A DNA stretch of 64,000 nucleotides from Cydia pomonella (taxonomy: Eukaryota > Arthropoda > Insecta > Lepidoptera > Tortricidae): positions 744,001 to 808,000 of the forward strand of contig NC_084727.1 of assembly GCF_033807575.1 (NCBI RefSeq), in the 5' to 3' direction. Of the stretch, positions 9,792-24,700 are shown piece after piece. Made by a program: the position numbers and the translations under genes. The notes beneath the pieces are model-generated. The model was not told the origin of the DNA, did not search any database, and saw only the letters and a list, made by a program, of their open reading frames with translations. The stretch's first letter is position 1; every line of letters begins with the position of its first letter.

Positions 9792-12700
9792 CTATAATAA
9801 CTGCTGATCGTACAGCACGGATATCTTCAGTCCGTGTTCGGGCCAGGCGAGAGTGAGAGGCAACGATGGCGCCGGCGGCGCGTCGTCTTCGTCCGACTCC
9901 GAGTCGTCGGCGAGCCGCGACAGCGGGGCTACTGAGGCAGATACGAGTTTCGCGAGCTCTGTTGGCAGCAGAATCTAAAAAACGAATTAGTTGAGTACAT
10001 TTAACCTTTTATTAACGAGTAATAACAAAAAAAAATGTATCTGGAGTTCTGGCGCCAAGTCGAGCAAAAGAGCGGCACGGCCGTACCATCCTTTCCTCGA
10101 AGCAGTTCAGGCCATTTTCGAACACCCTATAACTTCGTTGTGGATAAAACTAGAAGCCTGAATTTTCAGTAACCAAGCAGGCATTGTATAAACAGTATAT
10201 TTCAAAGGGTCTAGCAGGCTAAGCAAACTAGAGGTGCCCCCAACGACGGATTTGGTCATTTTTTCAGGTGGTGTACTGGCAAGTCCTAAGAACACTCTAT
10301 GCTTAATATCAGTCCTGGATCTTCTTTTGTTTTCGAGTTATTCAGGATAATGTAAAATAATCAGCGTATCATTGAAAGTGGCATATTTTGTAAACTGTTC
10401 AAGTTAGATTAACGAAACAAAATTATATTTGACAACAATAAAATAGGCTACAAAATACACATTTTAACCCACGTCATGTACTTATACTTCATTGTGTAAA
10501 AAAAAAACATTTTATTTTTCTTCAGATTTATTTTTTTACTTTTCGCGGAGGTACACCTCCAGAAAAAATATGCATGGATGGCCACTAGTACCCGCTACAT
10601 ACAAATATAAAAATATTTGCGTAAATCTTCGTGCGTCATGTCAAAAAAAAATCGAATAAGTAGTTAGGAGCATATGTAAACAAAGTACTACTGCAGGGTG
10701 TAGATACTAGATAAGTTAGTATGTAGGTGTGTAACCTTTTCTTATAAACCTATTTATAATGCATCGACGATGACATGTCAACGTTGATAACATTTGACAC
10801 ATATTCTAGCTGCATATGTTTTATTTGCATTTTGTGTTAGAAAATGGATAACACTAAGTGTAACTCTTGTGAAATAACATTAAAAAATTTTGCTCACCTC
10901 TAGTTCGCTTAGCCTGCTAGACCCTTTCGTTTAATTTGAACCGGTAGTTTAAGAATTATATTTACCAACTTAAACAGAAGGTCCCTTAAGTAGGGACTGA
11001 ATAAATTAACCAACTTGGTATTACATGGATCCCACAACTTTTTACGGCTGCGAGACTTGTTTTTTGTTCAAGTTATGTTTTTGATGGCAAATAATTTCTT
11101 TTTGTAGAGAGCTTTTTCTATTCCGGTACCTTCTACTTCTTGAATTCCATTTATTATACATATGCAGGTACACCACAGATTTAGGATTAACTTAGATACC
11201 GCCAGTACGAGACTTGCGAGAGTTTTTAAGTAGTACAGTGCACCACTTCGCGCTCAGTGGTGCTCATGACATCCCAACTGTCAGACGTTTATTGCCACGC
11301 ATCAAAATGCCTCATTGTAGCATAATTAACTGTGCGAATACGACGAGAGTGGTTAGTCGTGTGAAAGGTGACATTTCTTTTCATAAGTAATTTTGGTATT
11401 AAATATCGCCTTATTTAATTTAAAATCATTTATTTTCAATTTGTAATGATGTCGAGACGTTTCGACCAAGATAGTCAAAAAATAGTGTCTTTACGAAGTA
11501 CGCCATCCATTACGGCTTATATTTGATGCATCACTAAAGGCATTTTAATTGTAGGTCGCAATGGACAGCAAACAAACGATACTTTCGTACATCGTTTAGT
11601 TGCATGGTAGGAGGGATTTTCTCATATTCTGTCGATTTTAAGCCACTAGTGTTGTACATTGCGATCTTTCATGCAGTATCGCTGTGCAATTCGATTTATA
11701 ATCGATTTTTGTGACGGTTTCGTGTTATGAAGTTTAAGCTAAGTTTAAAGTGAGAGATTATATAATATTGTTATTCTTCATATTATATTATATTTCTCCA
11801 ATCTGGAGCACCGACTGTACTGAAACCGCTTCGCATTTTTTGTCCATAAACTCGATTTATATTCGATAAAAGAATCGATATAAAATCAATTATAAAAACG
11901 TCGACTTATTTATTACCTACGCCTTTGAATCGGATCACCGTGGCGATAGCGTTGCACATCACCAAATCGCTTGCGTGACGTCATAGTAGGCATTAAAAAA
12001 TTGACACGCTCGGTCCCCATACAATTGAGCATGTTTGCGGCGTCTAGGTGGTCTGTGAGGTACACTGATTCATTCACTGCAAATGTAACTTTGTAATCTT
12101 ATACATATATAAGGAATTACAAATTATTTATGCAGTTGGTGTATCTAGAAAACGGAAACGAAATTCCAAAATATTTGAGTTTATCTTTGATTTATAAACT
12201 AAACAGTAATTGTATTCTAAATTTGAAGCTTCTATGTCTGCTAGAAGTGCCTTAGAGTTTTGTTGATCGGTCAGTCAGTGAGTGACAAAATTAAGAAACT
12301 TTGACTAGTTATAATTCTTAAACTACTGGTTTAAATTGAATGAAATTTGAAATATACTATGTTTATACGATGCCTGCTTGCTTACTAACAATTCAAGTTT
12401 ACCCTCCCTTCGAGTATTTGAGCTTTGTCCTAGAAACGGACTTCGATGGTAATTTTATTTGAAAAATCGGACCCCTGAAACTAATTGGCGACCCCTGATG
12501 TAGGTGTTGGTTAGGTATACCTGCAGCCAGTCGCCCTTGGAGCCGTAGGGCTTGTTGTTGCTGACGAGTGCGCCGGTGACGCGCGGCGACAGCACGGTGA
12601 CTGCGCGTGCGCCGTCGCGCCATGTAAAATGGCGGTCGTGGAGGACGCGGCCGCTGTAATTATATAAAAAAAAAAAAAATTGAATTGGCAACTATGAAAG

Positions 12701-15700
12701 GTTTTGATAGATGGCGTTAGGTTTAGCTGTTAGCTTAAGGGGCTCCACACGGTTTTCATCGATTTTTGGAGAGTTTTGAGTCGTTACTACTTTATTTGCA
12801 CTACAGATAGAATTATAAGACAAACGGCTATTGGTTCTTTAATCTTTTATCTCCATTTTTGTCTGCCGGATTTTGAAAGAAATTAATACTTATTTTTTTA
12901 TGATTTTTATAAAAATAGTCTAAACAAACACTATTTTCGTAACTAGATTGCTATGAAGGATCGTACATATATGAGATCTACATATTTGGGTTCGTCTTTG
13001 ACGTGTCTAAAAATTTGCCAGAGAGTTTAATTTTAAATTAATTAACAAAAAAGTTATGGCCAGAAAACCAGTTTTTTGGCCTAAAATTCTTCAACTTTGA
13101 TGCCAAATATCTCGAAGATAATGAACTTTGAAGTAAAGATGGGATACTGTATTGCTTACAGCCATTGAAACTAAAACATTAGAAAACTAAGTCAGATCGA
13201 AGGTCATTGGCGTTAGGGACCCCCTTAACAGCCTTGACGCGACTTGAATATAAATTTATTTTGACACTTGGAGAGACTTTAATTTATTTAACTTGATTGC
13301 AGCAATTCAAGTATAACGTACAATCGGCGGACTTAATGCCTTGAAGCATTCTCTACCAGTCAACCACTGGGCCAAACAGAAATTTGCTAAGGTGGAGGTG
13401 TAAAGTATCTAAAAAGTTTAATGTATCTTCTATAGCTGTTGGAAGAGCATGTGTACAGAGATGAACCAAATGGACGTTTTGGAAACTTACTCTATGGCGA
13501 GCGGCAGAAGGCTAGCCGCTTCGGGGTTCATGATGAGATGCACTCCCTCCAGGAACTCCACGCGGTCCTCGCCGCGCCACGACCCCTGACACAACACAGG
13601 TTCCATTAGACACCTAACACTGGACACTTATTTGAAATTGAAATCGTTTATTTCAGACGTTACATGCATAATTTGTTAAAACCATATTTATTTTATTTGC
13701 TTCTATCAAAGATACATAGATTGGGTAAGATATGTAAAATCTAAGACAATTACTTGTTTCGAATTTGACAAGTAAAAGAGATGGCGCTGTACAGCTCCAT
13801 ACATTTTGCGGTAACTCCGATTGTCAAAAGTTGACGGTATTTTTTTACATTTTCCTTCATGGAGTTATAATTTTAACTAACTAACTGCTTTGGCTCAGCG
13901 ATCCAAAACGAATCTTGGCCTCCGAAACGAGAGAACGCCACCTGTCCCGATCCAGCGCGGTTTCCTGCCATGAATTTGGCATTCAGCCGACGCAGGTCCG
14001 CCTCCACGACATCACACCGGCGGTACCTGGGGCGCCCGATCGGTCGACGGCCGGTTGGTCGCCCCAAGTACGCTTCCTTGACTACGCGATCCTCCCCCAT
14101 TCTGAGTAGGTGACCGAGCCAGCGAAGTCTGTGGGATTTAGTTACGCCTATGATATTGGGCTCAGCCACCAACTCTTCGATCTCGGCATTTTTCCGGATC
14201 CTCCAGGAGCCGTCGTCACTTCGGACAGGTCCCAGGATCTTCCTGAGCTCTTTTCTTTCCGCTATCAGGAGCTGACTTTCCTCTTTTTGAGTTAGTGTCC
14301 AGGCCTCACAGCCGTACATGAGAATAGGCCGAATGACGGTTTTATAGATTATTAGTTTTGTACTCTTACTGAGAAGCCTGGACACCAACACTTTATGGAG
14401 GGCTGCACTACATCGGAGTGCGTTTTGAATACGCAGTGCAATCTCCTCCTCCCGGGTGTTTGTATCGGTGACTGTACATCCGAGGTAGCGGAACTTGTCA
14501 ACACCCTGATAGACGGAACCCTCCACATGAAGGCTGTCACGGCGAACTCGCGTGTTTTTGTACCGTTTCATGTGAAGGTATACGGTTTTTGCTTGATTGA
14601 TCCTGAGACCGAGTTATAATTTTACTCATCCCAATTTTTCTTCTTCGTGAATGTCCCATTTACTATTGTTAAAGTAAACGACTATAATTTGTTCCATATT
14701 TTCGGGCGTTAAGCGTCTAAAATTAAGGGAGTAAAATTATAAAATTGTCTTGTCTTAAAAACGAAGAAGAGTACATTGAGTTATTATTAAATTATTTTTT
14801 TACTCTTAATCAAAACATATTTTTACAAGAAAACCCTTGAGTGATCACTAGTATATAGAACTAGCATCGATAGTCGAGTTTATCGATACAGGAACTCCCT
14901 ACTTGTCAAAAAATTTTGCCCCACGGATTCCTATGTCTGGTTATCACCAAACTTTATCAAAGAAAAATTATATAATTTTTATGTAACATTGACAATATCA
15001 TAAAAATGTAATCACAGCCTAATTGTGTGTCCCACTGCTGGGCAAGGCCTCCCCTCCCGCTTTCGGCTTTTTTTTAATGAACATAAAATATTTATGAAAT
15101 GATTTAACCCCTTTTTGCGTGTGTTTCTTATCTTCTTCTTTCCACCCTGTTACCCCCTGCTGGGGTGTAGGGCTCTAACCATTTTCTTCCACTGACTCCG
15201 GTCCTGGGCAGCTTGGGTAACCTCTCCCATCCCCAATACACCCAACACTTGCTCCACGGAACGGCACCAAATAAATTTAGGGTGATCATGTTTCCGTTTT
15301 CCGGGCATCTTCCAGGACGGCCACTTTTGGGTGTTCATTATACTTGAAGTTATTTATAATAGCGACATTGTACAAATTTTGAATTATATTAGAATTTTAT
15401 TACTCTATTAGTAAGATAAAGATAGTTTATTATTCAAGTAGACATATTACAATGCGCTTATGAACGTCAAATAAAGCTACACCGGCTCTAACCCTACACC
15501 TCTGACCCGAGAAGATTTAAATCCCCCTTCAATTGGAGGAGGGTATCCCAATATGGACCGGCAAGAAACTCGGCGGGACACATCTTTTCAAAACATTACA
15601 TCTTATAATTAACATGCATTAAATAAGAAAAATAAAATACAATTTAGATTACTATAGAAATTATGCAATTACATACAGTAGCTACTTTTCTTTATAGAAA

Positions 15701-18700
15701 ATTGATAAAAAATTAATTTACCTGCATGAGTTCCGGTATCTCGGGCAGCGCCTTCTCGATGCTCGACATCTCGAAACTGTCCGTCGACATGTGTCCCGAT
15801 ACTGCAGCAAAAAGGGTTTTTTTATTTATTTATTTTATTTTTATTTTATTGATAAAAATGTTTACATGACATTACAGTTGAACCAATGCGTCACGAAACT
15901 TAAACTAACTAATAATTATAAGTATTAACAATTATAAAACAATAATGGCACATTAACAAATTAAATTGGGACAGTTGAGCACCTAGCATCCATCGCCTCA
16001 CAGAATCTCAAGCATTCTCTATACACTGCCGCCCATCGCCAAGCAAATAGATCGCATTCAGGCGTCGATGCCAGGAGCGCATTGAGCAGTGAGAGGGCGC
16101 GGGGCAGCGGCCAGCTCCTGCGCGGTACGCTGCGCGCCGGCGGCACGGCCAACAGGTCGCGTTGTCGTGGTCTGAGGGCCATTCTCGGGACGTCCGGAAC
16201 AAACAGGCGCACGAGACCAGAAACAACTTCGGGACAGTCTGACTCCCCACGCAAGGCTCGGCATGCCATGACAAGGAGTTGGTAATTCCGCCTGACCTCC
16301 AAGGAATTGTACCCGAGGGAGCCGAGAAGATACTTTGTCGGGTACAGGTACGGATAGAATCCGAATATTCTTTTATAAAGGAACCTTAAAAACGCTTTCT
16401 GGACCTTCTCAAGCAGTAAAGCATACGTCGACTCGTAGGGGTTCCAAATGATCGACGAAGTCTCCAGTTTATATATTAAATAAAATCTTTTTAATAGTGA
16501 TGTTTTTATTAGTGTAAACTTTATCTTTTACGAGCGGTCTGGCCGAGGATCAAATGTCTATATAGGACTCATGGCATTTAAGCAATACAAAGGTCAGAAA
16601 TGAGAGTTAAAGTCTGACGCTCGCACTCGACCATTGAAACGCCTCTAACAAAATGATAATGTACTGTGAGGTCACATTACGTTAGTCTGTCCTAAATGTA
16701 TGGAAGATCAAGAAAATTGCCATTTTGACCCTGAAATATTGTGTTTATGTATATAGTTGTGTTACAATTTATTTTTCAATATCGTTTAAGAAATCGAATG
16801 GTATAATTTTCTTTTTTAAATTTGAAAGTTGAAAAAAAAAAATTGAGCCTTTGAAGCAATGTGTAATAGTCTCAATATGTCTTTTTAAATTCTACTTTTT
16901 TATAATGAATGGCCCATTCTCTATCCATTTAGCTAAATTTTGTTATAATATTCAACATGTGTCAAGTACCCAATTGTCCCGGGTTAAAATCCTGGTAAGG
17001 GTATTTATTTGCACGGAACAAAAAACACAATTTATTTGTGTGATGAACACCGATATTTGTTCCTGAGTCATGGGTGTTTTCTATTTATATAAGTATTGCC
17101 CCCAAATATTTATTTTCCTACTCCTCTACTGTTATCTGTCATTTATGCATTCATTAACACGAATATAAGAACATACATAAAAGGTTTCGAGAAAAGTCTA
17201 TATTGTCTATTCCTTGTGCCCTTGTGCTTTTAATCGCTATAACGTTACTGCGATTAATGGCCACCAACCTAACAAAACCAAAACGAATACAGTTTTAAAC
17301 TAAGTGCATTGCTGCCAACTTACAAAATATTCATTTGGTTGCATAGTAAAAATAATTACTTCATAAGTCAGAAACACGCATGTGACACCCCTAATATAGC
17401 AACACCCATAGACTACGAAGACCGCTTAGCGTTGCTTGTTAGTCTCCGCAGGCTACGGTGGCCAAAATTAAGAAAAAAACTGTCCAAAAATTTCATTTAG
17501 CAAGTAGCAAGTACCAGGGCCTCATGAGTTACGAGGAGGTGTCGCCGACCGGCCGGCCGCGGCCCGGGGCGGGCCGGGCGCGGAACAAGATATGCTCGCG
17601 CGTCTTGGCTATATACTTTTGCTTTGTTTACCTAAATTAAGATTTATTTTTGTTGACTCGTAGGAAAAATATTGTATGCAACGTTGTATAAGTAGGTCAA
17701 AAAATGCTCGTGGTGTATTCCTTTACAATGTTCGCCTACGCCTTCGGCTCCGGCTCACATTGTAACTCACGCCACTCGCCTTTTTTGACCCTTCTTATAC
17801 AACTGTTGCATAAAATACTATAGTATACATTTCATTTTGACACTTGGAGACTTTACACCTCCAAATTTTATTAGTATTAGTACTCTGACATTGGGGACCT
17901 TTTACATCTCCAGATATAATGTGTTTTTAACCATAGAGACTATACATCTCTATTGTATTGTAGTAATTATTTATTTTAAGATTATTATAATGTAATGTTT
18001 ACCCAGGTATTGGCTGTTGTATTTATAAATGTTGTTATATATTTTCATATCACTATATGATATTACTGTAAATGTTGTACTGACTTGTAAAAGAGCCCTT
18101 GAGGCCTACTTGCAGAATACATTTTTGAATTTTGAAGGTATATAAGACGTACCTTCAGTGGGTCGGTCTGACATGGAGCTGAGGCCTCTTTTGAGTGTGT
18201 CTTTGATTTGTTGCTCCACGCGAGGGGACAGAGAGCCCGTTTCTTGCTCTTTGCTCTGAAAAAATAAATATTATATCAGTTGGAATAACTGTTGTAAAGT
18301 AAGTAGTTTTTATCTGTAAAAATATGACACCAGTAGGTAGAATATAAGAGAATTTGAAATAGAAGAAATAAAGGTTATGGCGCCATCGCACGAAACGATG
18401 CCGCTATACCTTTGGCCTTTGATCTATTAGATGGCGCCACTTTTTGATATTTAACAAATTGATCACATATCGGTGTAGGAAATCAAAAGTTTTAATTATG
18501 TGCCGAAAGATAGAAGCAAATTTACGTCGCTACAAAGTTTTCTTTGACAATACATCTCTATTTCAAATCCACTTTGGTGTAATGTAAATATTAATGCTAA
18601 AAAAGTCTATTCATTCAAAGGATTGAATCCGTAATGCTTGATCCGGCAGAAAACGAAAGTTATAGTCGTTATTTGTCCAAAGAACCAGTGTAAGTGCGCT

Positions 18701-21700
18701 CTCCGATAACGCGCCTTTGTTACGTATCTCGAGGAAACATTTTAGACTTTAAGAGGAATTTCCTCCCGCGAACGCTTCGGCTGTGGAATGAGCTTCCTGC
18801 CGAGGTTATCCCGAGGGGCTACAGTATGGGGTTCTTCAAAAAAGGAGTGTACAGGTTTTTAAAGGGTCGGCAACGCGCATGTAATGCCTCTGGTGTGGCA
18901 GGCGTCCATAGGCTACGGTGACTGCTTACCATCAGGCGGGCCGTATGCTTAAAAAAAAAAAAAAACCAAAAAAAAAAACAAAAAAAAAACAAAAAAAAAA
19001 AAAAAAGGCACTAGCCAGCTGCTGCCCTAACTATATCTTATAAGGAACAAACATACCGGAGTCCAGGGCAGCGCCGCGACCCTCGCCGACACCCCCGCCA
19101 GGTGCGCCGCGCCCCCCCCCCCCCCCCCCCCCCCGGCCCCGCGCGCCGCGCGCACGCTCCGCGCCGACGCGCGCCGGGACACGTGCGTCACCAGCCAGCT
19201 GCCGCCACAACTAAATACAAATATTAAATGAAAGGCAAGGATCGAAATATATAATCAATATAATTAACTCGAACCAACAAAAGTACAATTCATGTCAATA
19301 ATTTATCAAGACAACATTCTCGCTCGAAGTCAAGTACAAAAGTGAGGCGCGCCGCAACTCGGTGGCGTGAGAACCCGTCGGCCCCACTCTGCTCGCTCGG
19401 ATGTGACGTCAGCCGGCGTCACCAAGTGCTGCCATCTCGCGGCGACAACACAAACATGTTTATTTTATTTATTTATTTAGATATGAAACAAACGGTCATA
19501 CAAAAAAATATTGTTACAGTTTCTCTTTTTTTTTTTATACTACGTCGATGGCAAACAAGCATACGGCCCGCCTGATGGTAAGCAGCCTCCGTAGCCTATG
19601 TACGCCTGCAGCTCCAGAGGAGTTACATGCGCGTTGCCGACCCTAAACCCATCCCCCCTCGTTGAGCTCTGACAACCTTACTCACCGGCAGGAACACAAC
19701 ACTATGAGTAGGGTCTAGTGTTATTTGGCTGCTGTTTTCTGTAAGGTGGAGGTACTTCTCCAGTTGGGCTCTGCTCTAGATCTGGAATGACATCCACTGG
19801 CTGTGCCCTACCACACAAAGCGGGATGACATTTACAATGCCCATACCTCTCTTTTGGACGTGGTTTAAAGACGTACCCGGGTCCAAAATTTTTTTCTTCT
19901 CTTAATCTAGACCTATAGTGTACAAGCGCCGATGGCCGCGCGGGGGAAACGGAGTGCGGGACGCGGCGACAACAGCGCGGCGATCGGCAACGGCCAAGCA
20001 GTCGGCGAGTCACCTCTGGAGCGAGCGCACGCAGCTCAGAGTCAATTTTCTATAATATCGTATTTAATTGAACTTCGTAATAAATTTGTCAAATTATTGC
20101 TAGAGTTCTTATTGTCCGCCTGGACAATAGTGGCGACCGTGACAGGAGGTTTCCATTTTTGTTAAACATATCTTTATATAGAAGCACGAAATGTACCTAA
20201 ATATGTAAGCTAAATAGTAAGAGGTTGCGCAGAATTTGAGAAACATGAAATATAACATGTTTAACTATACAATAACCCCAAAATACTCCCAATGGTTAAT
20301 TTTAAATAAATAAATATTATAGGAACATTCTTACACAAATTGACTAAGTCCCATGGTAAACCAAGAACGTTTGTGTTGTGGGTACTCAGACAACGATATA
20401 TATTGCTGTATTTAATCATGTTTTCGTTGTGCACAATAAAGAATATTATTATTATTATTTGTATGACTTTCCCATCACGGAACAATGGTGTTGCGGACCT
20501 TTGGGAGGCGTGCGCGGAGCCGAAGCCAACACGTAGAGTCCCTTTTGACACTTTAATGAAATGTAAGGGGTACACCGAGCGGATGTTGCCCTTGCCCGTG
20601 TCATGGGACGCACGCAGAGGCAGAACCCGTCAGGGTGTAAGGACTATTTGCGAGTTGATGACTCTAACATGAACTGGGCTATTGAGTGAAAGCGATGGAC
20701 TAAATACTGGGCTATGGGATAAAAAACCGGACGCCTGCCTAATAAAACGGTATTCAATTTTATTTCCGGCAGACGGTGACTCGCCCTCACAAGATGGGCC
20801 CGATCTAGGATGGACTTTTATTGTTGAATAAATGAAATGAAATGAAAAATCACGATTGTAGTATAAAATATTATTTTCAGCTCACCAACTGGTAAAAGCC
20901 CTCTTTACTGTTCAAAAACTAATGAGAAAGTTGCATTTTATCCACATGTGGGGCAAAGTAATTAGAAGCAGATTTTGAGTTGTTTCCTTATGTTAGCTAG
21001 TAGAATAGACTTTTAAATGATGATTTTAAATGAAAAAAAAAATAATTGCGTCCATTTGGTTTGATGTTTTTGGTATTTCCTAGTTAGTATTTTCCTCGCG
21101 TTGGTGTGGTGGTTGGCAACGCATAAGTGGCTCCTCCGATGTTGCTTATGTCCATGGGCGGCGATGACTGCTTCCCATCAGGCGGCTCGGCTGCTCGTTT
21201 GCGGCCTATTACATAAAAAAAAAAAAACAAACCTGGGGTCCTCTTGCAGCAGTTTGAGCACCTCGAAGCCGGAGCTCCGCTGTGCCGCGCGCAGCTCGCG
21301 CCCCGTGCAGCCTACCAGCTGAACAATAAAAATAAACACATCGATGAAAATAGACACTGTCGAGTGTGAATATTTTCTGATTTTCTCGATTTGGACATGA
21401 TATTTATTATTGTTTGCGCAAAAAAAAAATTGGCAAACACTTGATTGCAAACCGAATTCAAATCTTGTAAGTTAAATTTGATCCACTTCCCGGTTTCCGA
21501 TTGAGCTGACAATTTGCATACATATGTAAGTCGGGTGACAATGCAATATTATGGTACCATCGAGCTGATCTGATGATGGAGACAAGAGGTGGCCATAGGA
21601 ACTCTGTGATAAAACAACGCAACCTAATTGTGTTTGGGGTTTTTAGAATTTGCTCGATGAGTATTAGCTTGTACCAAAAATGATTTTTTTTCCAAAAACT

Positions 21701-24700
21701 TATTTCTTCGAGAAAATTGACTTCAAATATCCATTATGTATTTTTTTACCTGTAAAAAGTTGACTCGTCCGTGAGGCGTGTCAGTAGGGCGAAGTCGGGC
21801 GTCATCGGCGACCAATAGATGGCGCACGCGCGACGTGCTCGCGTCCAGCGGCGCGTGCCATGACACGTGGTCGCCGGCTACGAACTTGTTCCCTGCAAAC
21901 GTATTATGATATTTGTTAGACCCCTGTTTAACTAAAGTTATGCAATTTTGTTTATGTACCAAAATAATATTGTTTAGACTTTTTATTTGTTTTATTTTAA
22001 ACTTCTTCTTCAATAAAAGTTAAAATAATATAGGTTAAAATAGAATAGGGCACCTGGGACTCAGGAAGTTAATCAAAGGCTCAACTACTTTTCCTAGTAA
22101 TTGTAATTTGTAGTTACAACTACATTTTGTAATCATAATCGTTAATCTGTAATCCAATTACTTTTTGCCCAACACTGGGACGCAGGACATGTGATTAATT
22201 AGAGTTAGACTACTGAATAAAGAATATTTCGATTTTGACTATAACTAAGCCTAACTTTAATGTTCTAAGCCGATCAACGTCTTTAGATAAGCGCGCTAGC
22301 AGAACTTAAGTATTCTTGTATATGTAAAAAATGGTTTAACGTCTGGAGTTCCAGTAGGGGGGGGGGGGGTCTAAAACTGTCAGCTCTATAAACTGCAGGT
22401 TTAAAAAATTTAATTGAATTATGATTGTTACTTCGGATGCAATATAACGTCAGTGGGAGTCAAGGGGTTAAGTGTAAACATACCAGTTCTCACAATGTAT
22501 CTAGCGAGCGCCCGTAGCAGTGCCGCAGGCCACTGCGGTGTTCCATCAGACCAGGCCAGTAGGCTAGGTGGAAGGTCAGCTCTAGACTGAAGGCTGTTAG
22601 ACAAACCTGTGCTGAAGATCTATCTAGCCAGCGCCTGCAGAAACGCTGCTGGCCACAGCGGTGTTCGACCAGGCCAGGTAGAAGGTCAGCTCTAGACTGA
22701 AGACTGTTAGACAAACCTGTGCTGAAGATGTATCTAGCCAGCGCCCGCTACAGTACCGCAGGCCACAGCGGTGTTCCACCAGGCCAGGTGGAAGGTCAGC
22801 TCTATACTGAAGTCTGTTAAACAAACCTGTGCTGAAGATGTATCTAGCCAGCGCCTGCAGCAGCGCAGCTGGCCACAGCGGTGGACCACCAGCGGCCGGC
22901 AAGGCAAGACGGAAGGTCAGCTCCAGTCCGTAGCCGGACGGCTGTGAGCGATCTGACCCGGGGACAGGGTGGACACGTCCGTCTCCGTGCAGATCTGAGA
23001 GGCCAAAGCTGGAAATAGTGTAAATAGTTACTTATCAATATTTAAAAAAACCGATCAAGTGAGAGTTCGTTTTACGCTCGCATCTATACCTACCTATGTG
23101 TACTTATAAAGGCGAAAGACTTTTGATCAGAAGTACAGTCAAAAGATTTAATTTGATGTGACCCATTTCATACCTCAAGCGACTTTCATGTTGTTTGTCA
23201 CTGTGACCAGGTACGAAATAGGTCACAAATAAAATCTTTTGACTGTACCTATACTAAGTATAATTGTGTAAAGCGCCATCTATCGGCAAATTGTCTAACT
23301 AATTTGCGCGGTGTACTCATAATGCAGTTGGTTTTTCGAGGATAATTCTTTATCATGTGAACAGATTTCAAAAATTGCTCTTTTATTTGAAAATCTCATA
23401 GAAATGTCAAATGTAATTATTTAATTAACACACGTAAAGTTGGTTAAATTGCAAACTGAATTCGGAAATGAGTTTTGTTAATTAAAAATAATAGGGATGA
23501 TATTTCTGTTTTCACATTTTCCTTTATACCTAAATAGACCTTAATTTGACATTTAACAATTAGAATTTTGACATTCATCGATGAGTATGTATTTATATTT
23601 GTAAATAGTTAACATTTATTATTTTGATGGTGACTATTACTTTGAATCGCATGAGCTACACCGCCACTCGCGTTAAATATTTGCCTCATAATATGACCAA
23701 AAGTGGAGCACTTTATTATCTGTATGCAATACCTGTTTGTAACACTACCTGCTTTTCGACAAATAAATGCATTGAATTTAAAAAAAAAACAGCTTAAGTT
23801 TGATGTTTCATTAAATTTGCTTTTTTCTTAATTCAATTTCAATTTTTTCAATTTCATTTATTGAGAGACCAACTGAGATCAATTATTGTTAGTAAAAAAA
23901 TTATATCTTAAAATATATGGTTTGTACTATACACAATAACGGGAATGTCAATAAATTAATGATGAATAAGAATAAATAAATTAATTGAAATTGAAAAGAA
24001 GTGAAACTAAATCAAACAAAATACAATAAAAACAAAATTCGATCAAATAAAAATAAATGCAAATAATAAATTGTTAATAAATTGGCGCCAAGCCAAAAGT
24101 TGTCGCGGAACTGAATTCTTAACAACTCCACTAAGAGAGGTGAGTACGTATTTTAAATTATAATCATATATTTACTTGGTGTAAATTAGAATGAGTTTTG
24201 TTAATTGCATTTACCATGAGATTCATAGGAGCCACTTAAGCGTTGACGACCCTTGAGAACCCTAGATAACTTCTCATAGTCTAAATTAGCCCTAATATAT
24301 TGAATTATGGAATCAAGTACTTTTTTTTAATACTACGTCAGTGGCAGCAGTCTCCGTAGCCTATGTACGCATGCAACTCCAGAGGAGTTACATGCGCGTT
24401 GCCGACCCTAAACCGCCCCCCTTCGTTGAGCTCTGGCAACCTTACTCACCGGCAGGAACACAACACTATGAGTAGGGTCTAGTATTATTTGGATTATTAT
24501 TTGCGGTTTTATGTAAGGTAGTCCCACAGTAAGCTCAATAAGACTTGTGTTGAGGGTACTTAGACAACGATATATATAATATATAAATATTAATAAATAC
24601 TTAAATACATAGAAAACACCCATGACTCAGGAACAAATATCCATGCTCGTCACACGAATAAATGCCCTTACCAGGATTTGAACCTGGGACCATCAGCTTC

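Noticed and set aside
15961..16302. Several overlapping frames as a small arginine-rich host gene
   Set aside because: The longest minus frame extends upstream without an ATG into typical LINE ORF2 sequence.
19702..20013. 103-codon minus-strand frame with Cys-rich segment
   Set aside because: It overlaps a LINE 3' UTR on one side, and I recognise no domain; kept only as repeat sequence.
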